Shown here: positions 7,689 to 16,108 of the stretch, piece after piece
Numbering within the stretch: the first letter of the stretch is position 1
Layout: each line of letters starts with the position of its first letter
Assembly: GCF_022369515.1 (NCBI RefSeq)
Contig: NZ_CP059724.1
Span: forward strand, 3,348,001-3,412,000
DNA from: Paenibacillus sp. 19GGS1-52
GTDB taxonomy: Bacteria > Bacillota > Bacilli > Paenibacillales > Paenibacillaceae
Length of the DNA stretch: 64,000 nucleotides
Direction: 5' to 3'
Notes under the pieces: model-generated
What the model was told of the DNA's origin: nothing
Database searches by the model: none
The model's input: the letters and a program-made list of their open reading frames with translations, nothing else
Program-made: the position numbers and the translations under genes

Positions 7689-8648
7689 ATGGTGAGATTA
7701 CATCGCTTAATTGCTATTTTGTTATTAATAGAGTCCAGGGGGAGGATGAAGGCCCATGAGCTGGCTCATGCTCTGGAGACTTCTGTCCGTTCCATTTATA
7801 GAGATATTGATGTACTGGCGGAAGCCGGGATTCCAATGGTCACTACCCCTGGTCCTCAAGGTGGGATTTCATTAATGGAGGGTTATACGCTCAATCTCAA
7901 ACAACTGCACGGGGAAGAGGTCATTAATCTGTATTTAACAGGGATGGGGATGTATGCAGGAGGGGGAAACGAGACTGCTATACAGCTTAAGAATACTCTC
8001 CTGAAGCTGGAAAAGACGTTGCCCGTCAACTATCAAGCCGATGTCGAGAAGGCTAAACGCCGCTTTTATTATGATGATGCCCCTTGGTGGACTGAACGTG
8101 TTGCTGTACCGTGTCTTGAAGCAGTGCGGGTGGCAGTCTGGAACTCCCGAAAGATCATGATTCAGTACAATAAGGCAAATGGCGAGTCCTCCACGCGTAG
8201 ATTACAACCCTATGGGCTTGTAGTGAAGACCATGGATTGGTATCTGGTTGCCTTTTGCGAGGAGACAAATCAACTTCGGACCTTTAAATGCGAGCGAATC
8301 ACTTCAGTAAAGCTTACGAATGAACACTATTTAATCCCTGAGGAGTTCACCTTAGAGGAGTATTGGAAGGATCAGGAAAGGTCTTTTAAGCAGGTACGCA
8401 GTGAGGAAGAAGTGTACCTGGTAGTTCTCAGAACAGATAGACTAAATGCGGATTTCTTGAAAAGGTTGGAGGTTACAGAGACTGTAACGGATGGAGAGCA
8501 GCTCATGTTGACTGCGAATATGTATAGCTACGATAGGGCCTGCTCCGATGCTATGTCTATCATTAGCCAAGCCGAAATTGTGGAGCCAGTGGAATTAAGG
8601 CAGTATATTGTGGGAAAATTAACGGTGCTGCAAAAAGTGTATCATTAG
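7689..8648 (+). CDS. YafY-type HTH/WYL domain transcriptional regulator
   Basis: 319 residues. The N-terminal HTH of the DeoR/HTH_11 type (RLIAILLLIESRGRMKAHELA, then TSVRSIYRDIDVLAEAGIP, residues 4-50) is followed by a WYL domain (RLQPYGLVVKTMDWYLVAFCEE, R/K-x-L-x-P-x-G-L, near residue 175) and a C-terminal WCX-like region. WYL domains are ligand-sensing modules. The ATG at 7689 has GGAGGG just upstream; the longer TTG start at 7644 lacks an RBS. Divergent from the Gfo/Idh gene, which it probably controls. Confidence 0.85.
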   Translation: MVRLHRLIAILLLIESRGRMKAHELAHALETSVRSIYRDIDVLAEAGIPMVTTPGPQGGISLMEGYTLNLKQLHGEEVINLYLTGMGMYAGGGNETAIQLKNTLLKLEKTLPVNYQADVEKAKRRFYYDDAPWWTERVAVPCLEAVRVAVWNSRKIMIQYNKANGESSTRRLQPYGLVVKTMDWYLVAFCEETNQLRTFKCERITSVKLTNEHYLIPEEFTLEEYWKDQERSFKQVRSEEEVYLVVLRTDRLNADFLKRLEVTETVTDGEQLMLTANMYSYDRACSDAMSIISQAEIVEPVELRQYIVGKLTVLQKVYH

Positions 8649-8681
8649 CTACATTGTTCTTCAGAAAAATTGTTCAGCAAC

Positions 8682-8717
8682 TAATAGTTTACATAGTATA
8701 TATTATGTTATCTAATA
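8682..8717 (+). promoter_or_regulatory. SDR-gene promoter embedded in TTAAC-type inverted repeat, copy 2
   Basis: TTTACA (8688-8693), 17 bp, TCTAAT (8711-8716). The -35, spacer and -10 lie inside an inverted repeat with an 8-bp centre (core TAGTTTACATA-N8-TATGTTATCTA), related to the repeats at 4001 and 17470. Confidence 0.6.
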
Positions 8718-8798
8718 AACATCAAGATAATGTTATATTCTCAGAAACGTCCATATACAATAATTCCTATAGTCCACGATGCCGATAAATAGTGTTTG

Positions 8799-8818
8799 CC
8801 TTAAAGTATACTTTAAGG
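8799..8818. promoter_or_regulatory. 20-bp perfect palindrome in the SDR leader
   Basis: CCTTAAAGTATACTTTAAGG is identical to its reverse complement. It lies 48 bp before the chosen ATG. TTGCCT (8796-8801) and a TGTATG/TATGCT (from 8819) flank it like -35/-10 boxes, so it may be the operator of a second promoter. Confidence 0.65.
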
Positions 8819-8865
8819 TGTATGCTCCTTTCAGAGCTTCTAATAAGGAAATGAGGAATTTCAAA

Positions 8866-9870
8866 ATGACAACTTCAATAAGCAATGAAGAGACTATTCA
8901 AGCCCCAATCTCCTCGGGCTTTGGTCCTCAGACAACGGCACAGGAAGTAGTTGGTGATCTTGATCTGACAGGAAAGGTAGTCATTGTTACTGGCGGGTAT
9001 TCTGGCATTGGACTGGAGACTTCGCGTGTACTGGCGGATGCTGGTGCCACAGTTATTGTACCGGCGAGAACACCAGAGAAGGCTCGGGTAGCAGTGGCAG
9101 GCATATCACGGCTGGAAATGGAGGCGCTGGATCTCATGAACCCAGCTTCGATTGATGGCTTCGCTCAACGCTTCCTAGATTCAGGTAGACCGTTGCATAT
9201 GCTGATTAATAGTGCTGGGATTATGGCTGCTCCGCTCTCACGAGATGCACGAGGCTACGAATCCCAGTTTGCCACGAATCATATGGGGCACTTTCAATTA
9301 ACGGCTCGGCTCTGGCCCGCTTTGAGACAAGCTGGAAATGCACGGGTCATCTCGGTTTCCTCGCGGGCACATCGCTTGGGTGGGGTGGACTTTATGGACC
9401 CGAACTTTGAGCATAGAGAATACGATAAATGGCAGGCTTATGCCCAGTCTAAATCGGCAAATGTATTATTCGCCGTTGCTCTGGATACAAAAGGTAAATC
9501 ACACGGCGTTCGTGCTTTCTCTGTACACCCTGGATTGATCCCTTCTTCAGAGGTAGGCCGCTTCTTAACAGAAGAAGACGTAGCTCCTAAACCTGTCGTA
9601 CAGAATGAACAGGTTAAGCCTGCTGTAGAGGGAAAGGGAGAGTATCTGAAGTCAACAACACAAGGGGCAGCTACTAATGTCTGGTGTGCAGTCAGCCCAC
9701 AGCTTGAAGGTCTAGGTGGTGTCTACTGCGAGGATGCCGATATTGCTGAAGCTGTTCCAGCTGACAGTATGCAGGGCACTGGGGTACGGCCATGGGCGAT
9801 AAACTCTGAATATGCAGAGCAGCTCTGGCAACTGAGCGAGAAACTAACAGATGTGAAGTTCGAATTGTAA
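8866..9870 (+). CDS. short-chain dehydrogenase/reductase
   Basis: 334-residue classical SDR, cytosolic, NAD(P)-dependent. Cofactor loop TGGYSGIGLE near residue 45, the NNAG equivalent INSAGIMAAP near 122, and catalytic S-x12-Y-x3-K as ISVSSRAHR ... YAQSKSAN near 170-195. The family resembles retinol-dehydrogenase-like/YxxxK SDRs of secondary metabolism; the substrate is not readable. The in-frame upstream ATGs at 8779 and 8851 are less likely: 8779 lies before the palindrome and lacks an RBS; 8851 remains possible. Two strong palindromes upstream (8682, 8799) suggest tight control. A bidirectional terminator follows. Confidence 0.85.
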   Translation: MTTSISNEETIQAPISSGFGPQTTAQEVVGDLDLTGKVVIVTGGYSGIGLETSRVLADAGATVIVPARTPEKARVAVAGISRLEMEALDLMNPASIDGFAQRFLDSGRPLHMLINSAGIMAAPLSRDARGYESQFATNHMGHFQLTARLWPALRQAGNARVISVSSRAHRLGGVDFMDPNFEHREYDKWQAYAQSKSANVLFAVALDTKGKSHGVRAFSVHPGLIPSSEVGRFLTEEDVAPKPVVQNEQVKPAVEGKGEYLKSTTQGAATNVWCAVSPQLEGLGGVYCEDADIAEAVPADSMQGTGVRPWAINSEYAEQLWQLSEKLTDVKFEL

Positions 9871-9922
9871 GTGCAGCAAGGATAAGAATGAGTTATCGTG
9901 TGAATATTCTTGTCTTTCAAAT

Positions 9923-9954
9923 AAAAATAGCGGCCCAATGGGTCGCTATTTTTC
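9923..9954. terminator. bidirectional terminator between SDR and MFS genes
   Basis: Stem of 10 bp plus an inner GCCC/GGGT pairing, AAT loop, with an A run on one side and a T run on the other; serves the two convergent genes. Confidence 0.85.
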
Positions 9955-9982
9955 TATACGATAAGCTGATTTCATTTGGCCA

Positions 9983-11224
9983 TTACAGCTTTATTGCCGA
10001 CTCACTTATAGCTGAACTTTTTTCTCTGGCAGTAAGCCTTCTATGGGCAGTAATGAGAAAAGGCAGGCCTAACGCCGTAGTTAAAGCCAACGGAATAAAG
10101 ACAGCTGGACCATTTCGAGCGCCGAATTGGTCTAGCAGCAGCCCCCCGAATATGGGAGCCATGACGTTCCCGAAATTATTGAATCCAATTGTACCAAAGT
10201 ACGTGCCTTTCCATTCCGGCTTGGCAATCCGGTCGATCAGCATATCCATCATGGTAAAGAGCAATACCTCCCCAATGGTGAACAACACAACGCTGAACAT
10301 CAGCAGCGCAACCCCTCCAGCTACACCGAATAGCAATAGACTCAGAGCAACACAGGCATTCCCTAGAATTAAAGGAATTAGCGGTGGGAATTTACTAGCG
10401 GTGCGGACAATTGGATACTGGACTACCAGTACGGTCACTGCATTTAACGACAGCATATAGGAGAATAACTGTCTGCCATCGGAAAAGTGTGTGTTCATCG
10501 CTAAATATTGCGCCAATGTTGAACTGAAATGGCCGTAACCTAGCACGCAAAAGGTTGTGCCCAGCAGCACTGGCAAGAATACACGGTCACGTCCGGTCGT
10601 CGCCATTGCTTCGCGTAAGCGTGGAGCTTGGACTACAGAACGGGCGGGCAGGTTGGAGTGGTGAACCGAGAACTGTAAGAACAACACCAGACCATAGGCA
10701 ATATAGACGATTCCGGCAATCAGAAAGGGGAAGGTAGACTTGGCAGAGCCAAGCTGCAGGCCGATGATTGGACCAAAGACCACACCCAAATTAACAGCAG
10801 CATATCTCAGGTTAAAGACCAGCAGCTTATGATCAGGTGGAGTAATATCTGACAGAAGCGCACGTGAAGTGGGTTCGAAGACAGCCCGGCATAGCCCATT
10901 CAGTGTATTGACCAGAAAGAACACCCACAAATGCTGAGCCGCAGAGAAGCCGAAAAATACACCTGCCCAGCAGAATACAGAAATCAGCATAACGGTTTTA
11001 CGACCAATAATATCGGAAATATAACCCCCGTAGAAGCTGACCATGACCCCAGCCAGTGAACTGACGGCAACTGTAAAACCGGTTTGTATATGTGTTGCGC
11101 CAAGTACTTGGGTCAAATAGATGGATAAGAAGGGAATGCTCATGGAGGTTACAAGCCGTCCGAACATCGTACCGAGAATGATGGTCCAGGCTAAAGGGTG
11201 AATATGGCGCAAATGTTGACTCAT
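9983..11224 (-). CDS. MFS transporter
   Basis: 413-residue inner-membrane major facilitator protein with about 12 hydrophobic segments. The MFS motif between TM2 and TM3 is present (YGGYISDIIGRKTVML, G-x3-D-x2-G-R-K). It looks like the drug/sugar-efflux branch (DHA1-like). AGGAG lies 12 bp before the ATG. Divergent from an SgrR-like regulator, an arrangement similar to E. coli sgrR-setA, where SetA is a sugar-efflux MFS protein; this suggests, but does not prove, efflux of a sugar or sugar phosphate. Confidence 0.85.
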   Translation of the reverse strand: MSQHLRHIHPLAWTIILGTMFGRLVTSMSIPFLSIYLTQVLGATHIQTGFTVAVSSLAGVMVSFYGGYISDIIGRKTVMLISVFCWAGVFFGFSAAQHLWVFFLVNTLNGLCRAVFEPTSRALLSDITPPDHKLLVFNLRYAAVNLGVVFGPIIGLQLGSAKSTFPFLIAGIVYIAYGLVLFLQFSVHHSNLPARSVVQAPRLREAMATTGRDRVFLPVLLGTTFCVLGYGHFSSTLAQYLAMNTHFSDGRQLFSYMLSLNAVTVLVVQYPIVRTASKFPPLIPLILGNACVALSLLLFGVAGGVALLMFSVVLFTIGEVLLFTMMDMLIDRIAKPEWKGTYFGTIGFNNFGNVMAPIFGGLLLDQFGARNGPAVFIPLALTTALGLPFLITAHRRLTAREKSSAISESAIKL

Positions 11225-11368
11225 AATAAAGGGGATCTCCTACTCTAAAGACTATATTTTGGGGACTGCAATTGTTGTGCTGGTTTAGGTATAATTGTAA
11301 TGGTAAAAGGGGGAAATAAAAGTGTAAGGTTTACACCTTGGCCTTCACCTTTAAAGGAGCAAATGAGA

Positions 11369-13162
11369 ATGGACAATATTACCGCTCATTTTGTACGTAT
11401 GGTAGCTGCTATTAATATGCCATCCAGACTACAAGAGCCTATTCCAACAACTATTGAAGGACTGGCTGCCATTCTTTGCTGTACCCCGCGGAACGTGAAG
11501 TTTATTCTGCGCAAGCTGGAGGAACAAGCATTTATTGAGTGGCAGCCCGGGCGTGGGAGGGGTCATACCTCTCAGCTAACTTTTTTGCGGAGTGTTGAAG
11601 AAGTCTTAGAGGACAGCTTTCAGGATTTAATCAGTAAAGGAAAAATCAAGGATGCAATCGAATTGATCGGAAATGTGGAAGTGAATGAAGCCCTGAAGGA
11701 ACGTTTATTAACATTATTAAATAAGCAGATGGGCTTTCGTAGCGAAGCTGAGACTACTTCAGGACTGGATGTTTTGCGTATTACCCGCAATCGCCATATG
11801 GAGAAGCTGGACCCGGCGTTGGTATATACCGCTTTTGAATCGTATTTGCTTGGACACATCTGCAGTACATTAGTCTCATATGATGCAGCCAGCCGTACGT
11901 TTCTTCCAGGACTGGCCCATATGTGGGAAGCGAATACGGAGCATACTCGTTATACTTTTTATTTGCGCAAGGGCGTACGCTTTCATCATGGCAGGAGCAT
12001 GACTTCCCGAGATGTTAAAGAGACTCTACAGCGGTTGACCAACCTAAAAAGTCCAGCCTTATACCATTATCGGGATATTGCAGCGGTTGAGCTTGAGGGT
12101 GATCACCGTATCCGCTTCGAGCTGCACCGTCCGAATCTTTTTTTTCTACATTTATTCAGTTGTATTCATATGTCGATTGTTCCCTTTGATGTAGATTTCG
12201 CTCATGGAGCCGTGGGGACAGGGCCATACCAGCTAACAGATCTTAATGAAGATGTGTTAGTCCTGACTGCTTTTGATTATTACTATGGAATCCGTCCGCT
12301 GCTGGACCGGGTTGAGATTTGGTATTTGCCGGAGCTCGGCACCAATGAACGCCAATATCAGCTACCTGACGTTAATCAGGAGAATCTTCCGCCTAATGAG
12401 TGTTACAACAATAGTATTGACTACCCGGCTTTGGGCTGCCGATATATCTTGTTCAATTTCCGCAAAAAAGGGGTCCATCATCATGTTGCCTTTAGGCAAG
12501 TCTTGCGCATCCTATACAATCAAGTGGCTCTGGTTAGAGAGCTGGGCGGTAACCGCATCACGCCAGCCGACAGCCTTTTGCCTTGGAACAGCAGTCAAAG
12601 AGAGTGGGCGGAGCCTTCTTTTGAGCAGATAAAGGATCTGTTGCGGGAATGCGGATACGAGGGCGAGAGCATAACCATTGCTTTTATGGCCAAAAAAGAA
12701 GAACAAGAGGAAGCGAAATGGCTGCAAACACGTGGAGCATTAGTTGGACTGCGAATAGAGCTGCACCCACTAACTGAATATAATCAGGAGATTATACAGA
12801 ACAACGCTGATTTGCTAATTGCTGAAGAAGTGCTGGAGGATGATTGGCAATGGGGAATGATCAATTATTTTAGGAATGAATCCAATTCCTTATTCTTCTT
12901 GCTACTGGACAGTCAACGGGCATTACTGTACCGCGAATTAGAACATTTCTCACAATTACCTAGAGAGGAAAGGGGAGAACTACTCAATAAAGCAGAAGAG
13001 GTGCTGCGGGATAATTATTGGATGCTGCATGGCTGTCATATTAACAAAAGAGCGCAGCTTAATCAAAGCTTGTTTGGCCTGCATGCCGGATCATTTGGTT
13101 TCCTGGATATTTCCAAGCTATGGATCAAAACAGGACTGCAAAAAGATAACACACCAAATTGA
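11369..13162 (+). CDS. SgrR-like regulator: N-terminal HTH fused to solute-binding domain
   Basis: 597 residues. The N terminus is an SgrR-type winged helix (IEGLAAILCCTPRNVKFILRK, then GRGRGHTSQLTF), followed by a family-5 ABC solute-binding domain (FESYLLGHICSTLV, GLAHMWEANTEHTRYTFYLRKG, RFHHGRSMTSRDVKETLQRL, GTGPYQL). There is no signal peptide, so the binding domain acts as an intracellular sensor. ATG at 11369 was chosen because AAAGGAG ends 9 bp before it; the ATG at 11300 is only 5 bp after a TATAAT box (11290-11295). Divergent from the MFS transporter it probably regulates. Confidence 0.85.
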   Translation: MDNITAHFVRMVAAINMPSRLQEPIPTTIEGLAAILCCTPRNVKFILRKLEEQAFIEWQPGRGRGHTSQLTFLRSVEEVLEDSFQDLISKGKIKDAIELIGNVEVNEALKERLLTLLNKQMGFRSEAETTSGLDVLRITRNRHMEKLDPALVYTAFESYLLGHICSTLVSYDAASRTFLPGLAHMWEANTEHTRYTFYLRKGVRFHHGRSMTSRDVKETLQRLTNLKSPALYHYRDIAAVELEGDHRIRFELHRPNLFFLHLFSCIHMSIVPFDVDFAHGAVGTGPYQLTDLNEDVLVLTAFDYYYGIRPLLDRVEIWYLPELGTNERQYQLPDVNQENLPPNECYNNSIDYPALGCRYILFNFRKKGVHHHVAFRQVLRILYNQVALVRELGGNRITPADSLLPWNSSQREWAEPSFEQIKDLLRECGYEGESITIAFMAKKEEQEEAKWLQTRGALVGLRIELHPLTEYNQEIIQNNADLLIAEEVLEDDWQWGMINYFRNESNSLFFLLLDSQRALLYRELEHFSQLPREERGELLNKAEEVLRDNYWMLHGCHINKRAQLNQSLFGLHAGSFGFLDISKLWIKTGLQKDNTPN

Positions 13163-13200
13163 GCCTAAATGAACTACTTAATGGGATATATATTCTAAAA

Positions 13201-13240
13201 GAACCCTTAAGCCACTTCGAAGTTGGCTTAAGGGTTCTTT
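13201..13240 (+). terminator. rho-independent terminator after the sgrR-like gene
   Basis: 14-bp perfect stem (13201-13214 / 13224-13237) followed by a T run. Confidence 0.9.
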
Positions 13241-13256
13241 TGCATAAATAGGGGCA

Positions 13257-13571
13257 TTACAAGACAAGGGCCTTCTTCATAAACGTGCTATCGATTCTGT
13301 CTACTAATGGTCCGTTAAGTTCTGACAATCGTTTAACTTCAATCCAGACTGGGTCTTTCTGGAAGTCTTCAAAGTTACGGTTCCTCGTCTCCAGGTCCGG
13401 ATGTTCGACGACATAATAAAGACGATTGTTGCTAGCCTCTACATCTTCCCAGAAATCCGTTATGTTCATCCCGTGATTCGCAAACAGCTGAACCGTATGA
13501 TCTTTGAACCTTGCCAGGATGTCCTGCATCTTGCCCGGATGGATGTGATAGGTCCGAAGTTCGTAAATCAT
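13257..13571 (-). CDS. NIPSNAP family protein
   Basis: 104-residue dimeric alpha/beta-barrel (ferredoxin-like) protein. MIYELRTYHIHPGKM at the start and NRLYYVVEHPDLETRNRNFEDF with DPVWIEVK later are NIPSNAP hallmarks. The molecular role is not established for bacterial members. RBS AGAAGGAAGG before the ATG. It stands alone between terminators. Confidence 0.85.
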   Translation of the reverse strand: MIYELRTYHIHPGKMQDILARFKDHTVQLFANHGMNITDFWEDVEASNNRLYYVVEHPDLETRNRNFEDFQKDPVWIEVKRLSELNGPLVDRIDSTFMKKALVL

Positions 13572-13671
13572 AGCGTTTTGCCCTTCCTTCTTCTCTCAAA
13601 TGAATAGCTATGCTTATCATACTTAATAAACTATGAAATTGTAAGTGGAAAAGGGGTAAAACAGGCGTGAA

Positions 13672-13706
13672 AAAACAGCGTATAACTTAAATTATACGCT
13701 GTTTTA
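13672..13706 (-). terminator. terminator for the gerT-like gene
   Basis: 14-bp perfect stem with a 6-nt loop; on the minus strand it ends in a T run, downstream of the stop at 13777. Confidence 0.85.
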
Positions 13707-13776
13707 GATCTAAGGCGTTTTTATAAGCCCAATAGGGCAACTGGACACTAAGATTCGTCTCTTTTTATGCGGAAAA

Positions 13777-14232
13777 TTACAAATAACGGACATCAATATC
13801 TCTAAAACGGCCAGACAACATTTTGGGCATGCGGAGTTGTAATGAACCTTGTTTATAAGTTGCTTTGCTCTGCTCAGGATTAACAGGAAATGGAAGCTGG
13901 ATAATTTCACTCTGCTCTTTACTGAGACCGTTGATCTTTATCTGCGTCCGGTTAAGCTGTACCCAAATATTCTCGGGATGGACCCGGCTGGGAATGGTGA
14001 TTTTGGAAATCAGAAAGTTGTGGGTATCGACATGTTCAAAGTGCAAGCCGCTCGATTTACCATCATTATTCAAGGAAGAAGATGTGGCCTCTTTGATTAT
14101 TTTTTCCACATAGCTGTCGATTTGGTTCGGGTCCAACTTCCACTGCTCCTCTAGAGCTTTAAGAGATAATTGCTTTTTGAAAAAGGGGTCCTCACTCAGC
14201 CAATCCAAAGGGTTGGATTTATTTGAACTCAT
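13777..14232 (-). CDS. GerT-like spore coat/germination protein (Hsp20-like fold)
   Basis: 151 residues. The C-terminal two thirds look like a diverged alpha-crystallin/Hsp20 domain (FLISKITIPSRVHPENIWVQLN, the strand pattern and SLQLRMPKM near the end), with an N-terminal helix-rich region (NPLDWLSEDPFF). GerT of Bacillus is such a protein. Position supports this: it is divergent from the gerP cluster and both sides have sigma-K-like promoter elements. An ordinary small heat-shock protein is the alternative. RBS AAAGGAGG before ATG. Confidence 0.65.
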   Translation of the reverse strand: MSSNKSNPLDWLSEDPFFKKQLSLKALEEQWKLDPNQIDSYVEKIIKEATSSSLNNDGKSSGLHFEHVDTHNFLISKITIPSRVHPENIWVQLNRTQIKINGLSKEQSEIIQLPFPVNPEQSKATYKQGSLQLRMPKMLSGRFRDIDVRYL

Positions 14233-14260
14233 AGAGACTATAACCTCCTTTGTTTTTGTT

Positions 14261-14288
14261 CATTGTATGGGCCCGTGACTTTTTTAGT
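14261..14288 (-). promoter_or_regulatory. candidate sigma-K promoter of the gerT-like gene
   Basis: On the minus strand, AC (-35, 14288-14287), 17 bp, CATACAATG (-10, from 14269), close to the sigma-K pattern mAC ... CATAnnnTA. Confidence 0.45.
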
Positions 14289-14289
14289 G

Positions 14290-14317
14290 ACACATGGGCT
14301 AATATCTACATAGAATG
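14290..14317 (+). promoter_or_regulatory. candidate sigma-K promoter of the gerP operon
   Basis: AC (14290-14291), 17 bp, CATAGAATG (14309-14317), back to back with the divergent sigma-K-like promoter. gerP is known to be a late mother-cell (sigma-K) operon in Bacillus. Confidence 0.5.
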
Positions 14318-14345
14318 GCGTATCCTTCTGAAAGGAGGTGGAATC

Positions 14346-14570
14346 GTGGTTTCCATCATCGGCAATATTAAAATCAACAGCGTGGGCCCCAGTTCCACAG
14401 TCTTAGTAGGAAATACCGCGTCCGTTATCTTAAGCAGCAACTCGAAAATCTATGCCGGTGCCAACTCCTTCTCCATAGGTGACTCCATAGGTACAAATAT
14501 TACAAATAACGCGGCCAGCAGTACTAATACGATGGATTCAGATGTGGTGGATCAGGTATCGCCGCCTTAA
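14346..14570 (+). CDS. gerPA: spore germination protein GerPA/GerPF family
   Basis: 74-residue protein starting at GTG 14346, 5 bp after AAAGGAGGTG. IIGNIKINSVGPSSTVLVGN matches GerPA/GerPF; the tail (TNTMDSDVVDQ) is more like GerPF, so the gene combines features of both paralogues. GerP proteins act in the spore coat and help germinants reach the inner receptors. First gene of a five-gene cluster (PA-like, PB, PC, PD, PE) with no separate gerPF. Confidence 0.8.
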   Translation: MVSIIGNIKINSVGPSSTVLVGNTASVILSSNSKIYAGANSFSIGDSIGTNITNNAASSTNTMDSDVVDQVSPP

Positions 14571-14583
14571 GGGGTGTGGTGTA

Positions 14584-14799
14584 ATGAATCTTTCGGTATA
14601 TCAGTGCATATCGATCCATAGTCTTAGCATTGGAACACTGTCTTCTTCCTCCATCCTCCAGATTGGCACTTCCGGGAAAATCAATGCCTTATCGCATAAC
14701 TATCAGAACACGGGGGGTGAAACATCTTCACCGCCTGACACTACGGGTGACTCACCTCGGGTTCTTTTGCCGGCACCGGCTGAAATGTATCCCCGTTGA
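14584..14799 (+). CDS. gerPB: spore germination protein GerPB
   Basis: 71 residues. MNLSVYQCISIHSLSIGTLSSSSILQIG is the GerPB start (Y-Q-x-I-x-I-x-x-L-x-I-G-x-x-S-x-S-S-x-L-Q-I-G); the rest is low complexity with a proline-rich end (SSPPDTTGDSP). ATG at 14584 follows AGGGG and lies 13 bp after gerPA. Coat protein affecting coat permeability. Confidence 0.85.
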   Translation: MNLSVYQCISIHSLSIGTLSSSSILQIGTSGKINALSHNYQNTGGETSSPPDTTGDSPRVLLPAPAEMYPR

Positions 14800-14846
14800 A
14801 TTAGGGTCTCTGGCTTCGCATACAATAAACCATAGGAGGGGGTTGT

Positions 14847-15449
14847 ATGCACCCATATTACGTTCAACAGGTTTTTAATGAGCTAAGAACGCAAGCTCAG
14901 AAGCTGCAGCAGCTTGAGAAACAGCTTGAGGAGCTGCAAAAAGATGTGGAAACTCTAAAAAATAATAAATCTGCAGCTATCGGGCCTATCAATTATCACT
15001 TTGAGCAACTGAAGATTGAAAAGCTGGAAGGCACATTAAATATAGGAATTACTCCGAATGAGGGGAATCATCTGGACGAGGCCGTAGTAAACGGTCAAAC
15101 GATTGGATCACAATCACAGGACACGGAGAAACAGGCTTTATCTGAAAAAATCCGTCCGGAGTTGGCAGCTTATTTGCAGAACGAGGTTCCTGAACAGTTC
15201 GTTCGTCGGGCAAAAGAACGGAAGGCAAATATAAACCCTCAGTATATTCAAATGGTGACTCAAGACCTAGAGCAGCAAATGGACGGCCGGATCGAGGAGT
15301 ATCTGAGTCAGCTTCCTGTTGTACAGGAGAATCGCGACAACATTGAAGAGGTCTGTGCATCGATCGTTTCTCAAATTAAACGGGATATCGACACAGCCGT
15401 ACAGCGGCATATGGATTTGGAAGATCAACGGAAGGCGGGATTAGTGTGA
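14847..15449 (+). CDS. gerPC: spore germination protein GerPC
   Basis: 200 residues. N-terminal coiled coil (residues 8-45, heptads rich in Q, L, E), then the GerPC signature INYHFEQLKIEKLEGTLNIG with GITPNE, and a helical C-terminal half. GerPC is the largest component of the GerP set in the inner coat. RBS ATAGGAGGGGG before the ATG at 14847. The stop overlaps the start of gerPD by 4 bp. Confidence 0.9.
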   Translation: MHPYYVQQVFNELRTQAQKLQQLEKQLEELQKDVETLKNNKSAAIGPINYHFEQLKIEKLEGTLNIGITPNEGNHLDEAVVNGQTIGSQSQDTEKQALSEKIRPELAAYLQNEVPEQFVRRAKERKANINPQYIQMVTQDLEQQMDGRIEEYLSQLPVVQENRDNIEEVCASIVSQIKRDIDTAVQRHMDLEDQRKAGLV

Positions 15450-15658
15450 AAATGCTCGTTGTGAACAAGGAACTAAACGTGGGGGCAGTAAAAGTAGTTT
15501 CGATTTCTGGCTCATCGGTATTTCTAGTTGGAGATTCCCAGACGATTCATTGTTCCTCTATTGTTGATAGTACAACGGAACAAATATCGAACGATCCAAC
15601 GCAAAATAACGTGAATGCGTCTGATTCCCTTGTTCCGAATAAAGAAAAAGACGCTTAA
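15446..15658 (+). CDS. gerPD: spore germination protein GerPD
   Basis: 70 residues, beginning MLVVNKELNVGAVKVVSISGSS with VFLVGDSQTIHCSS, the usual GerPD beta-rich core; the last 30 residues are polar and variable. The start overlaps gerPC (ATGA-type junction), implying translational coupling. Confidence 0.85.
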   Translation: MKMLVVNKELNVGAVKVVSISGSSVFLVGDSQTIHCSSIVDSTTEQISNDPTQNNVNASDSLVPNKEKDA

Positions 15659-15661
15659 CTC

Positions 15662-16108
15662 ATGCGCACCTCCAGTATTCAAAATGTCTATATAAATGAC
15701 CTGTCGAACAGCTCGCTATTTATTTGCGGGTCTGTGGGGAACATCAAGTCTAGTTATGCCGGGAGAAAAGAAACGGCCCAGTCTAGCCAACAACAAGCCG
15801 ATAACGGCGCCAGGGTTGAAGCTGTTGAAACTCTGAATGCAAGGCCATTCCTGGTTGGACTAGAAAGTGAGTGTGAGCAGGGGGAGGAAGAAGAATTTGA
15901 GATCCTAAATTCTCCCTCGGAATCGATTGTGAAAATTGAGGGGATCAAAGTACTGTCCATTTCCAGCGGGACGACCTTTCAGATCGGCAACTGTGATTTC
16001 ATAGACCTGAACAGCCGCATTCGCGAGATCAAGCAGGGGATGCTCCTAATTCATAGGGAGTATGCTGATTTTCGTTATTGTAATTCCTTGGGCAGGGTGA
16101 CTGCATAA
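15662..16108 (+). CDS. gerPE: spore germination protein GerPE
   Basis: 148 residues. RTSSIQNVYINDLSNSSLFICG is the GerPE start, and the second half has IKVLSISSGTTFQIGNCDFIDL, with a glutamate-rich linker (EQGEEEEFEIL) between. It starts 4 bp after gerPD without an obvious RBS. Its 3' end overlaps the end of the convergent PQQ-like gene by 34 bp, and no terminator is visible there. Confidence 0.85.
   Translation: MRTSSIQNVYINDLSNSSLFICGSVGNIKSSYAGRKETAQSSQQQADNGARVEAVETLNARPFLVGLESECEQGEEEEFEILNSPSESIVKIEGIKVLSISSGTTFQIGNCDFIDLNSRIREIKQGMLLIHREYADFRYCNSLGRVTA

Noticed and set aside
9888..10460. 190-codon open frame on the plus strand
   Set aside because: Antisense shadow of the MFS transporter gene; starts before the shared terminator and has no motif.
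12273..12632. 119-codon plus-strand frame
   Set aside because: Out-of-frame shadow inside the sgrR-like gene.
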